Assembly (NCBI GenBank): GCA_021413845.1
Contig: JAIOPP010000006.1
Span: forward strand, 1-64,000
Length of the DNA stretch: 64,000 bases
Direction: 5' to 3'
DNA from: Planctomycetia bacterium
GTDB lineage: Bacteria; Planctomycetota; Planctomycetia; Pirellulales; PNKZ01
Position 1 is the stretch's first letter, and each line of letters opens with the position of its first letter. Of the stretch, positions 52,724 through 61,969 are shown one piece after another. Position numbers and translations under genes: made by a program. The notes beneath the pieces were generated by a model, which saw nothing but the letters and a program-made list of their open reading frames with translations, was not told the origin of the DNA and did not search any database.

Positions 52724-55700
52724 CTACTTCATCTCGCAGTTCGGCAAGACCTGCTTAAGCGCTTCCAGCATCGCCGGCTGAACGCGCGAGCCGATCCTCG
52801 TCAACGACTTCAACTGCTTGCAGTTCTGCAGCGGCGCGAGATCGGAGACTTGCGTGCTGTCGCAATTCAGACTGGTCAGCGGCATTCCCTGCACCACCGA
52901 CAGGTCCGCGACCGGGGTCTTGCTGACGCTCAAGAGCGTGAGCTGCATCCCTCTCAGCGGCGATAAATCCGACACCCCCGTGCCGACGCAATACACGGCC
53001 GTCAACGGAAGTCCTTGAAGAGGAGTGAGATCCACGAGCGTGCTCCCGGGCTTGTTTCCGCTGCAGTTCAAGACCTTCAAGCCCGACAGTGCCCGCACGG
53101 GATAGATGTTCGACACGTTGTCGGAAAGAAACATCAAATCGGTGACGACGCCGTCTTGAATTCTCGGCACCAGCTTCCCATCGAAGCCGGGATTGAGCTC
53201 CATCATCTTTTTAGAAACGGCATCGACTTGCTGTTGAGCAGGCAGCGCCGCGACTTCCTTCAGCCACTTCTGATAAGCGACATTGCCGAACGGACCGCGC
53301 GGGTCGTCGACGAGCGGCTTCGGCACGGAAACGGCGGCGCCGGTCGAGCTCGGCGCTGGGCTCGCGCTCCGTTCACCGAGCGGCGTCGTCGGAAGCTTGC
53401 GTGCCGGAACGACCGCGGTCGCTTCGACGATTCGCTTCTCGATCCGTACTTTTTGCAAACCGGTCAGCGACGGTAGCGCCGCTTGATACCAATAGAGGGC
53501 GGCGGCGGCGAGTTCCTTTCCGGTCCCTTTCTTGGAAGCGTCCCAAAACGCGTCGGCCATAGCGGCGCGTGCAGCCCCTTCGGCGGCGACCGTCATGCTC
53601 TTGGCAGCGAGATCCTTCCACGCCTCGTCGCTCCCTTTCGCCAAGAGCGGAAAAGCCGTCGTCCAATCATCCTCGACCATCGCCCGATACCGTCCGACGA
53701 GGAAGTTCGCTTCCGAATCATCAGGCGCGGTCGCGAGTTTCGCGAGTGCGGCGGCGGCAGCGGTCCATTCCTGTTGTCGCGCTGCAAGCAAAGTATTTCG
53801 ATCGCGGGTCGACTTCACGGCCGCCGCGTCGCCGATGCGCGGGGCGATCGTCAACGCATAGTCGCCGAAGCGCTTCGCTTCGTCGAATGCCGCACGGCCG
53901 ATCGCGGCTTCGAGCATGGCCGTCGCGTCGTCGTAGATCGCGCGGGCAACCGTCGGCGGGCGCGTTTTCAGAAGCACCCCCTTCCAACTATCGATGTAGA
54001 TCGTCGGAGCGTCGACGTCGTAGTCGTTCACGATCGTCGCGAGCACACGGCGCAACACCGCCGGATCGTCGCCGTCGACCGCGAACACGCGAGCCTCGTT
54101 GATCAGCACGTAACGGTCGGTCGGCTCGACCGTTTGTCGCGATTGCTCCAGCAGCTTATCGGCGAACCCGGACTTCTTATCCGGCACGCGCGCTGCGGTG
54201 TAATCGTCTTGATAAACTTCCTTGATGAGCTGCAAGGCGGCCTGTTGCAGCTTCGCATCCGGCACCGGCAACCGCGAACCAGCCGCATTCGGAGCAGGGG
54301 CTTGGCCTTCCGTCGCGGAAACAACGTCGGGAGGGTTGGCCGGAGCGACAGGCATCGTTGGCGTGACAGCCGGCGACGGCACCTGTGCGAGCGTCGAAGG
54401 TTTCGGTCCTGAGGTCGCAGGAGATCTCGGGCCCGAAGCGACGGCCGGCACCGACTTCGGCGGAGCATTCGCTTCGGGCGCCATCGTCCAAATCAGCTCG
54501 GGCAACGCACCTTGTGCGGCCGGTTGGTCGGTAAGGCGAAACTCGTACGTCGCCTTTTGCGGCTCGCCCAATCCTTGCCCGGGAATGAGCACGACGTCGA
54601 CCGCGTAACGGCCGACCGGCAGATACATCGTTTGCAGCGGCATGCGCAAGGTAACCGTTTCGCCGCTTTGAACCACGGCTTGCTCGCTCGCCATCGACCA
54701 AACGCCGAAGGAAAAAATGCCCGGCTGCATGGTATGTAGGTTCGCGTAAGGCTGGAGCGCCGTAGGGCCCGGCTCCAGGCATCGCAGTTCGGTTTTCGCC
54801 ATCGCGACATGCCGCATCGCGGAACCGGTATAGGTGCCCGACAAAGGAAGAGCATTGGCCGTTGAATTGCGGGCGCGAATCAGCATCGTGTAGGCACGGC
54901 CGCGCTGATTTTCGCGAGCGAGCGGCGAGATCTCAAACGCCAATGGTTGCGAAGGGGACGAACCACCGACGAACTCCGTGGTCGCCGGAACGCTTTGCGT
55001 CAAGGTCGAGGCGATCGGAAGCGGTGACGTGGAGGCCGGAGTCGCAACGTCGGTGGGTGCCCAGCGAGGGTTCGTCAGCTTGCCGTGGAAGTTGTTGCCG
55101 CTGGAGTCGATGAGCCTGTCGCCGGAGCCTTCATCGCAATGGTAAAGTGCGATCGTGTCGGCGTCGGGCGTGAAGCGGCGTTGCGGCGTGAAATGCGCCT
55201 GATAGCGCACGACTTTCGAGATCCGTAACTCGTCGATGTAACCTTGCGATTGAAAGAAGTCGAGCGGCTCGTAGAGCAGGTTGGAAGTGAGGCGGGGAGG
55301 ATTGTGAATTAACGTCTTGCCGTCGAACCAACTGAGAATCTCTTGTTGTCCGTTGATACTCCTGCCGAACGTGATCGCGATGTGATGGAGTGCCGGCGTC
55401 GCGTCGGTTGCGAATAGTTCTCCGCCGTAGGTCGGCAATCTCGACGCGGTGCCGGGCGAGCGTAACATCTTGTGACTCGAATAATAGCGCCGCATCGTCC
55501 GATCGATGCCGATGTTCCAACTGGCTTTCATTTGCGGCATGTTGCGGCCGGAAAACTCGAAGAATGCCGGTCGATCCAGCGACACGGTCGATTTGACGAA
55601 GAACTCGTCGAGCATTGGGGTCGGGCGGGGGACGGTCCAAGCTTCGATCGTCAGAGGAGTCGAGCCGTCGTAGTGCAACGACTCGACCGTGATCAGCGGG

Positions 55701-58312
55701 TTCTTCACATCGAACGGCTCGCCGTAGATCCAAAGATTGCCGGTCGGCGGAACGACAGGGGCGGGTGTCGCTACGGAGATCGCCGAAGGGGGCGTCGTGT
55801 TCGTGTTCGCGTTAGTATTTATCGAAGCGATCGCCCCGGCAGGTTCCAACGGCATCCAAGCGGCCTCCATGATCCAGCCCGTATCGACCGGTTGATCGAC
55901 GATCCGGAACTCGCACGTTGCCTCCTGCTTTCGGCCCAGGCCTGCCATGGGAGCGAATACCACATGGAGTCGGTAACGTCCGACCGGCAAATCCGACATC
56001 CGCATCAAACCTGGCATCGAATACGAATAGTGTTTTGCCATCGAAGTGTTTTTCGTCGACAGCGCGAGCGAGGTGAGACCGATGCGCGAGCTCGTCGCAC
56101 CGCGCGCTTGGATCATTTGCAGCGCTGCGGGATCGGAATCGAGATATTCAAGATGCGTATGGACATACAAGAAATTTTGACTTCTTGAAGGATCCGGGTT
56201 CGGCGGAAGCGGGAGTTCCGGGAGATTGGGATTCGTGGTACGAACGTTGAGCGGCACGTCGGTGCCGCGCGGCACTTCTTTGCGAATGGAGTCGAAGAAG
56301 AACGCTAAGGGTTCGGATTCGTCCGACCCTTGAAAATGGGGTCGATCCGCATTGCCCCCGAACTTTCCGGTAACCGTCCTTACTCCTGTCGACGGAGAAA
56401 CGGCGACGGGAGGGTTGTTAACGGTCGGCGCAAACGTCGGAGGGTTGTTGACCGGCGGAACGACTTCGGGAAGCGGAGGCGCTGGGTTATTCGGCGGCGT
56501 GTTATTGGAAACAGGGACGCTCGGCGCAGGGCCAACCGGTACGATGGCCTCCGGGCGCTCCGTCTGCGGCTGCACGACGACGGTCCCGCCGTCGGGCACT
56601 TCCACCCGGGCGATTTCCCTGCCGCTCTTGTCGCGAATGCTGACCCACACACCGAAGCACAACAGCACGGCTCCGGCTGCCGCCGCGGCGATGAGCGGCA
56701 TCCGATTGCCGCGCTTCGGCGGCAACGCTGCCCCGGTCATCGGTCGTCGGACTTGCGGGATGGTCATCGAACTGGGGCTGGAGCCCGGCATCGACCCGAA
56801 CCCGGCCGGTAGCGGCGCGGCCGGTGTCGGCGCGATGGGCGCGACGGCGAAGTCGACCACTCCGAAATCCTTGGCCGTATCGATCGTCGGCAGTGCTTCG
56901 GCGATGTCTTGCATCGTCGGGCGCAGATCAGGTTGCTTCGAGAGCATCCGCGCCAACAGCCCTTCGAGCGCGGCCGGGGCTTCGGGCCGAAGACGGCGGA
57001 GTTGCGGCACCGGCCGCTCGCGATGAGCGAGAATCTTTTCCACGAGCGTATCGCCGCCGAAGACGTATTCGCCGGTGAGGATGCGATAGAGCGTGCAACC
57101 GAGGCCGTAGACGTCGGACTTCGCATCCGCGTGCCGCGTGTTCAGCGCCTGCTCCGGCGCCATGTAATCGACGGTCCCCATCACTGCGCCGGTGTGCGTC
57201 AATTCTCCCTCCGTCATCACTTCGCCGAGGCCGGAGTCTTCGAAGCGCGCGAGGCCCATGTCGAGCACTTTCACGGTGCCGTCCTGGTCGATGAGCAAAT
57301 TGCCGGGCTTGATGTCGCGATGCACGATGCCCTTCGAGTGCGCGAACGCGAAGCCGCGCGCCGCTTGCGCGATGTAGTCGCACGCAAGTTTGACGTCGAG
57401 TTTCCCTTGCTTCTTCACGAGCGAAGAGAGGTCCGGTCCGGCGACGTGTTCCATCACCAGATAATGGACTCCGTCTTGCGCCCCGGCGTCGTAGGCATGC
57501 ACGATGTTCGGGTGGATCAACTTCGCCGCGGCGCGCACTTCGCGCTCGAAACGCTTGATCGAGTCGGCGCTCTTCATGGCCGCCGTGGAGAGGACCTTGA
57601 GCGCCACGATCCGATCCATGCGGCGATGCCGGGCCTTAAACACTTGCCCCATGCCGCCGGCTCCGAGGCGATCGATCACCACGTAGTCGCCGAAAACGAG
57701 ACTCTTTCCCTTACCCTGATAAACCGTAGCCGCTTGAAACTTGGTGAGCTTCCCTTGTTGCACCAAGGCCTGCGCCAAGGTCTGCACGTCGTCGGTCTTA
57801 TCTGGGGGAAGCTGCTTATCGATCACGGTCAATTCGTCGGTGGAAACGAACCCGATGGTCGTGATGAATTCGACGAACTCCGTACGCGTCATAGTTCGAG
57901 CCGCTTTCGAGTCGGAAGACGAAGGAATCTTGCCGGTAGCGGAACTTTGCTGCTGAGCTCCGTGTTGCTGAGCTCCGTGTTGCTGAGCTCCGGGCTGCTG
58001 AGTTCCGTCCGGCGGGGGACCGTTGCGCTTGAGCGATTCTACAACTTTACGGCACGCCGGTTCGTCGACATAGGGTTGCGCGGCCGCAGGTGCTTGAATT
58101 CGCTCGAGGAGGCTGTCCGACGACGCGGAATTGAGCCCGTGGACCGTATCTTCGCAGTTCGAGCACTTCGCCACGTGCGCCGTGACTTCCTCGGCCTGCG
58201 CGATCGGCAACAGCCCATGAACATACGTCGATAGCTTTTCGTGCGTTGGGCAAGGTTGGTTGGTCACGGGAGCGAAGTCTCCAACAGGCGGTTGTGTTGC
58301 GGCAGCACGCAT
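52724..58312 (-). CDS. Giant membrane Ser/Thr kinase with anti-sigma-like N-terminus and sensor repeats
   Basis: 1862 aa. Residues 24-60 contain H46-x3-C50-x2-C53, the zinc-binding anti-sigma (ZAS) pattern. A Gln-rich linker follows (104-122). The Hanks kinase domain (208-475) has the Gly loop GAGGMGQV, Lys239, HRD at 331-333, DMG in place of DFG at 351-353, and APEQ. One membrane segment lies at 538-558. Outside are Pro/Asn-rich linkers, two similar Ig-like modules (each ending in VGRYxxxVVxxPxxGLG and then EFRxxDQP), a LamG-like domain between them (LTIEAWTV ... GYIDELRISKVVRY), a helical part and a C-terminal run of leucine-rich repeats (LPLTAVYCVGTGVSDLSPL). It probably senses an outside ligand and signals to the ECF factor or other proteins. 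Confidence 0.88.
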   Translation of the reverse strand: MRAAATQPPVGDFAPVTNQPCPTHEKLSTYVHGLLPIAQAEEVTAHVAKCSNCEDTVHGLNSASSDSLLERIQAPAAAQPYVDEPACRKVVESLKRNGPPPDGTQQPGAQQHGAQQHGAQQQSSATGKIPSSSDSKAARTMTRTEFVEFITTIGFVSTDELTVIDKQLPPDKTDDVQTLAQALVQQGKLTKFQAATVYQGKGKSLVFGDYVVIDRLGAGGMGQVFKARHRRMDRIVALKVLSTAAMKSADSIKRFEREVRAAAKLIHPNIVHAYDAGAQDGVHYLVMEHVAGPDLSSLVKKQGKLDVKLACDYIAQAARGFAFAHSKGIVHRDIKPGNLLIDQDGTVKVLDMGLARFEDSGLGEVMTEGELTHTGAVMGTVDYMAPEQALNTRHADAKSDVYGLGCTLYRILTGEYVFGGDTLVEKILAHRERPVPQLRRLRPEAPAALEGLLARMLSKQPDLRPTMQDIAEALPTIDTAKDFGVVDFAVAPIAPTPAAPLPAGFGSMPGSSPSSMTIPQVRRPMTGAALPPKRGNRMPLIAAAAAGAVLLCFGVWVSIRDKSGREIARVEVPDGGTVVVQPQTERPEAIVPVGPAPSVPVSNNTPPNNPAPPLPEVVPPVNNPPTFAPTVNNPPVAVSPSTGVRTVTGKFGGNADRPHFQGSDESEPLAFFFDSIRKEVPRGTDVPLNVRTTNPNLPELPLPPNPDPSRSQNFLYVHTHLEYLDSDPAALQMIQARGATSSRIGLTSLALSTKNTSMAKHYSYSMPGLMRMSDLPVGRYRLHVVFAPMAGLGRKQEATCEFRIVDQPVDTGWIMEAAWMPLEPAGAIASINTNANTNTTPPSAISVATPAPVVPPTGNLWIYGEPFDVKNPLITVESLHYDGSTPLTIEAWTVPRPTPMLDEFFVKSTVSLDRPAFFEFSGRNMPQMKASWNIGIDRTMRRYYSSHKMLRSPGTASRLPTYGGELFATDATPALHHIAITFGRSINGQQEILSWFDGKTLIHNPPRLTSNLLYEPLDFFQSQGYIDELRISKVVRYQAHFTPQRRFTPDADTIALYHCDEGSGDRLIDSSGNNFHGKLTNPRWAPTDVATPASTSPLPIASTLTQSVPATTEFVGGSSPSQPLAFEISPLARENQRGRAYTMLIRARNSTANALPLSGTYTGSAMRHVAMAKTELRCLEPGPTALQPYANLHTMQPGIFSFGVWSMASEQAVVQSGETVTLRMPLQTMYLPVGRYAVDVVLIPGQGLGEPQKATYEFRLTDQPAAQGALPELIWTMAPEANAPPKSVPAVASGPRSPATSGPKPSTLAQVPSPAVTPTMPVAPANPPDVVSATEGQAPAPNAAGSRLPVPDAKLQQAALQLIKEVYQDDYTAARVPDKKSGFADKLLEQSRQTVEPTDRYVLINEARVFAVDGDDPAVLRRVLATIVNDYDVDAPTIYIDSWKGVLLKTRPPTVARAIYDDATAMLEAAIGRAAFDEAKRFGDYALTIAPRIGDAAAVKSTRDRNTLLAARQQEWTAAAAALAKLATAPDDSEANFLVGRYRAMVEDDWTTAFPLLAKGSDEAWKDLAAKSMTVAAEGAARAAMADAFWDASKKGTGKELAAAALYWYQAALPSLTGLQKVRIEKRIVEATAVVPARKLPTTPLGERSASPAPSSTGAAVSVPKPLVDDPRGPFGNVAYQKWLKEVAALPAQQQVDAVSKKMMELNPGFDGKLVPRIQDGVVTDLMFLSDNVSNIYPVRALSGLKVLNCSGNKPGSTLVDLTPLQGLPLTAVYCVGTGVSDLSPLRGMQLTLLSVSKTPVADLSVVQGMPLTSLNCDSTQVSDLAPLQNCKQLKSLTRIGSRVQPAMLEALKQVLPNCEMK
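57951..58010. repeat. Four 15-bp tandem repeats inside the kinase gene
   Basis: TGCTGAGCTCCGTGT occurs twice perfectly and then twice with two or three changes. On the coding strand the units encode the QQHGA/QQPGA repeats between the zinc motif and the kinase domain. The 15-bp period keeps the frame, so copy number can change without harm. Confidence 0.85.
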
Positions 58313-58852
58313 TGGGGCAGGTTCCAGCGCGATCCAATGGCGCTCTACCTATACAAGACGAAGGGGGTTCACACTTGTTTTTCCCGCCGTTCACATCGCT
58401 GCCGCCGAAGCCACTTCGCAATCAGTTGAAAGGCCGATGGGTGCGATTTCAAAGCATATCTTCGCATGCTCTGAGCCGTTTGCCATAAGATAACGCCCCG
58501 CTTATGCTTCGCTTGAATCCCTCCATAAGAAGGAGACACGAAGAGGAGAATTGCCGCGAACTGGAATCCGCGGCTTCAGAAAGCCGAGATGGCTTTAGGC
58601 CGTCGCAGAGAGCACGACGGCCGCGTCGACCATCGAGCCGACGCAGAAGATTAGGCCGAGATGCCGGTCACCGCTGGATCGCTCACGGCAAGTAGCGATA
58701 CTTCACGATGGCCGACGAAGTCGCCTCCGATTACGGAAGCCCTCATCTCATTGTGCGCAACGAAATGAGAAGGCAATGCCGCCGATCAAAGATTCGTCGG
58801 CGCAGGCGCATTTTTCACCGCGTTAGGACCCGACGTTACTGCTTAGCAGCCA
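58313..58852. other. Intergenic region upstream of the kinase
   Basis: 540 bp with no convincing gene. Small frames (for example one starting at 58504) have unusual Arg/Ser-rich composition and no similarity I recognise. The kinase promoter must lie here, but I could not place it. Confidence 0.4.
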
Positions 58853-59980
58853 CTAAGGCTTCTTCGGCCCGCAATAGGAAAGGGCTAGCAGCGCAAAGCC
58901 GGTCGAAAGGTTTGGGTCTCCCTCGAACCATTTACCGTTCTTGTTGACCCACGAGCCATCGGTTCCTTGGCGCGTAATGAGAGCCGCGGCGAGATCATCG
59001 CGCCAGACGTGCGCGACCCCCTTACCATCGGTGAGCGATTCTTGGCCCAAGGCATCGAGCGCGCGGGCGAAGAGCATGTAGTAGTAATAGAGCCCGGCGT
59101 CGCCGAGGCCGGGATTGCTATCGAGCGTGTAGTTGTCTTTGATCCACTTGATCGCCGCGACGACGCGCGGATCGTCGGCCTTCAAGCCGGCGAACACCAT
59201 GCTCTTCAGGCCGGCGTAGGTCATCGAGGCGTAGCTGCGAAGACCGCCGTTCTCGGTCTTTCCGGCCGGGCTGCTTCCGCCCCCGGCGACGGAATAATAG
59301 AAGCCGCCGTCGGGGTTCTTTGCGCTATGCTCGGTCGTGTTGTGTTCGGTTTCCAGGTTCTGGCAGCGCGAGATAAACACCAAGGCGCGCTTCACCGCTT
59401 CGTCGTCTTTATCGTTCCCCGCGGCTTGCAGTGCTTCCATCAAGAAACTGGTGTTCGACAAGTCGGGCCGGCCTTCCTTGCCGTAACTCACGCCGCCGTA
59501 GCTGAGGTCGGAAGGCTCGCCGCCGAACTGAAGACTCTTCACGTACGCGTCGGCCTTCTTAATCGTTTCGTCGAACTTGCCGTCTTTGTTCGCTTCCGCA
59601 AAGCAGACGATCGCGAGGCAGGTCTCGTAGTTGCCGAGATGACTCCCGACTTTATAGATGCCGCCGTTCGGTTGCACGAACGTCTTGAGATAGGCCAAGC
59701 TTTTGGCGACGACCGGATCTTCCGGCGTGATCCCGACGCGCATCAGCGAGGTCGCGACCAGCGCGGTGATGCCCGGTCCGGCGACGGCCGTGAACGACCC
59801 ATCGGCTGCTTGCCCCTTCGAGCGCAGGTATTCCACCCCGAGCGCGATCGCCCGCTCGCGCTCGGCCGCGGTCGGCTGCTTGGCCGTGGCCGTGGCTTGC
59901 GCATGCAGCCGGTTCTGCGAAGTCGGAGCCATCGCGAGCGACGTCATCAAGGCGACGAAAAACCATTTCGATAACGACAT
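58853..59980 (-). CDS. Secreted squalene-cyclase/prenyltransferase-repeat protein
   Basis: 375 aa. A signal peptide (to about residue 28, RLHAQA) precedes an alpha/alpha toroid made of repeats such as AIALGVEYLRSKGQAADGSF, VAKSLAYLKTFVQPNGGIY, VKRALVFISRCQNLE and AAIKWIKDNYTLD. Repeats of this type form terpene cyclases and prenyltransferase beta-subunits, but the catalytic DxDD of squalene-hopene cyclase is not seen, and export argues against a terpene enzyme. In planctomycetes such proteins are common, and their role is unknown; binding of peptides or polymers is possible. Confidence 0.85.
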   Translation of the reverse strand: MSLSKWFFVALMTSLAMAPTSQNRLHAQATATAKQPTAAERERAIALGVEYLRSKGQAADGSFTAVAGPGITALVATSLMRVGITPEDPVVAKSLAYLKTFVQPNGGIYKVGSHLGNYETCLAIVCFAEANKDGKFDETIKKADAYVKSLQFGGEPSDLSYGGVSYGKEGRPDLSNTSFLMEALQAAGNDKDDEAVKRALVFISRCQNLETEHNTTEHSAKNPDGGFYYSVAGGGSSPAGKTENGGLRSYASMTYAGLKSMVFAGLKADDPRVVAAIKWIKDNYTLDSNPGLGDAGLYYYYMLFARALDALGQESLTDGKGVAHVWRDDLAAALITRQGTDGSWVNKNGKWFEGDPNLSTGFALLALSYCGPKKP

Positions 59981-60265
59981 CGTGCGACTCCTCGAAACAA
60001 GGCAAGATAGGACGAAGCGATTCGCGGCCGAGAACGGTCGCCGCTCGTTAGCATATCACTATCCCGCGCTCGATCCACCACCCTCGGAAAGCGACGAAAA
60101 CATCGCCGCAAAAGGCTGTTTTTTCGCCGCTTGATGCCCAACGAAAGCTATCACGGGAATAAGCCGGTGTTAGGATAACGAAAGGTTAGGACCGTTCCTC
60201 CGAATGATGCTCGGTTCCCGACACACGGCATCCTACTTCCGCCATAAGAAGGGGTTACTCCGCCG

Positions 60266-61744
60266 ATGCGATCGTACTTCGACACCCGTTTCATCGGCTG
60301 GATCTTCATCGCATCGGTTGGTCAAGCGCTCGCTGCTTATCCTTCGTCCGCCTCGGCTGCCGAGGCCGGTAGCCCATGGACATCGCTCTTGGCCGAGATC
60401 GATGTCGCACGCGCTCCTGCCGGAACTTGGAAGAAGACCGACGACGGGCTGCGTGTCGCTGCCGCTCCGAGTGCTCGTGTAGAACTTCCTGCAACGGCCT
60501 CGCCGGAATACGACCTGCGCATCAGCTTCACGCGCCACACCGGTCGCGACTCCATCGCGCTGTTGTTCCCACACGGCAAGGGCCAAGCCGCATACGAAGT
60601 CGATGCCTGGGGGCTGCACCTGGCCGGCATCCAAAACATCGGCAGTCGCGACATTCGCAACAACGTCTCGCGCCGCAACGATACGCCGCTCGTGAACGGT
60701 CGGCGATATACGATGCTGCTCGAGGTTCGCAAAGATCAAGTTCGCGGACTGCTCGACGGCAATGTGGTAACAACGTACGCCGGCGACGGCAGTGAACTGG
60801 CGCTCTCGAACCTGTGGACTCTTTCGAGCCCACGGGCACTGGGCCTGGGAGCGTGGGAAAGCGAAACGACGTTTCATAGCGTCGAGTTCCGCGCGGCCGG
60901 TGGATCTTCGACGCCTGCTGCCGTAGCGACGACGAAGCCTGTCGTCGACACGCCGACAACGACGATGAAACCGGCTCCCACGACGGTGGCGAAACCGCAA
61001 GCGAAGCCCGGCGTACGACCCTCGGGGCGGGCGAACTATCGCGGTGTTGCCGCGGCGTCGAATACGGGAAAAAAGCGTGTTTTGATCGTCATCGCCAACC
61101 ATCATTTTTTCTATCGCGAGTATGCCGACCCTCGCGCTGCGCTCGAAAGCGCAGGGATCGAAGTCACCGTCGCCGCCGGGCAACGGGCTCCCTGCCGGCC
61201 GCATCCCAACAGCGGTCAGAGTGATGCCGGCGTCGTCCAACCCGACCTCGCGCTGGCCGACGTGAAGAGTGCGAACTACGACGCGATTCTGTTCTCCGGC
61301 GGTTGGGGCGCTTCGGCGTATCAGTTCGCCTTCAACGGCCGCTACGACGACGCAGCCTACAACGGCTACCCGAACGTGAAGACGGGCGTCAATCGCTTGA
61401 TCGGCGAGTTCATAGCGCAAGACAAGTATCTGTGCGGCATCTGCAACGGCGTTTCCGTCTTGGCTTGGGCTCGCGTCAACGATGCGAGCCCCCTCTTGGG
61501 CAAGCGCATTTGCGCACCACCCGGCCCTGCGGCGCCCGGCATCTACGACGGCCAACGTGCGCAGCCCTCGTCGCGTTGGCATCCGGAAGCGAACGGCGCC
61601 GTCATCGCGCCGGCCGGCTCGATCGGCGTCGTTGGAAACACCACCGACGATGTGTTGGTCGACGGTAAGATCATCACGGCCGAAGACGACTACTCGGCAC
61701 GCGAAGCAGGCCGGCGACTCGCCCAACTATTGATCGGGAACTAA
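60266..61744 (+). CDS. Exported protein with DUF1080-like and DJ-1/PfpI domains
   Basis: 492 aa. The signal peptide ends near SASAAEA. The first domain (about 35-215) is beta-sandwich-like with ELPATASPEYDLRISFTRHT and GLGAWESETTFHSVEFRA, as in DUF1080-type sugar-binding modules. A Thr/Pro/Lys linker follows. The C-terminal domain (about 270-492) is DJ-1/PfpI-like, with LIVIANHHFFYREYADPR, YDAILFSGGWGASAYQ and the nucleophile Cys in CGICNGVSVLAWARV near residue 393, plus a late APAGSIGVVGNTTDD. DJ-1/PfpI proteins include peptidases, amidases and glyoxalases. The export and the fusion point to an envelope or extracellular activity. Confidence 0.83.
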   Translation: MRSYFDTRFIGWIFIASVGQALAAYPSSASAAEAGSPWTSLLAEIDVARAPAGTWKKTDDGLRVAAAPSARVELPATASPEYDLRISFTRHTGRDSIALLFPHGKGQAAYEVDAWGLHLAGIQNIGSRDIRNNVSRRNDTPLVNGRRYTMLLEVRKDQVRGLLDGNVVTTYAGDGSELALSNLWTLSSPRALGLGAWESETTFHSVEFRAAGGSSTPAAVATTKPVVDTPTTTMKPAPTTVAKPQAKPGVRPSGRANYRGVAAASNTGKKRVLIVIANHHFFYREYADPRAALESAGIEVTVAAGQRAPCRPHPNSGQSDAGVVQPDLALADVKSANYDAILFSGGWGASAYQFAFNGRYDDAAYNGYPNVKTGVNRLIGEFIAQDKYLCGICNGVSVLAWARVNDASPLLGKRICAPPGPAAPGIYDGQRAQPSSRWHPEANGAVIAPAGSIGVVGNTTDDVLVDGKIITAEDDYSAREAGRRLAQLLIGN

Positions 61745-61969
61745 GCTCGACGTTTCGGGTCGCGCCGAAAAGACGAGGTTTCGCCTTAGCGCGTGCTCTG
61801 AAGATCGCGATGCTGCCGCGTCCTGAATTCAAGGCGCGGATTGCTGCGGCAACTGATACAATGCCCGCCGGGTTCGACTCGAACTTGACTCAAGCCATGC
61901 TCGCGTCGTCGTTCACACGACGCCGCTCATGTCGGGACAGGCGACGTGCGAGTTTCCGCTTCTTGCCGC

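Noticed and set aside
58504-58947. Two small plus-strand frames between the kinase and the toroid protein
   Set aside because: Composition is Arg/Ser-rich, no ribosome-binding site or similarity is seen, and the second runs into the 3' end of the gene on the other strand.
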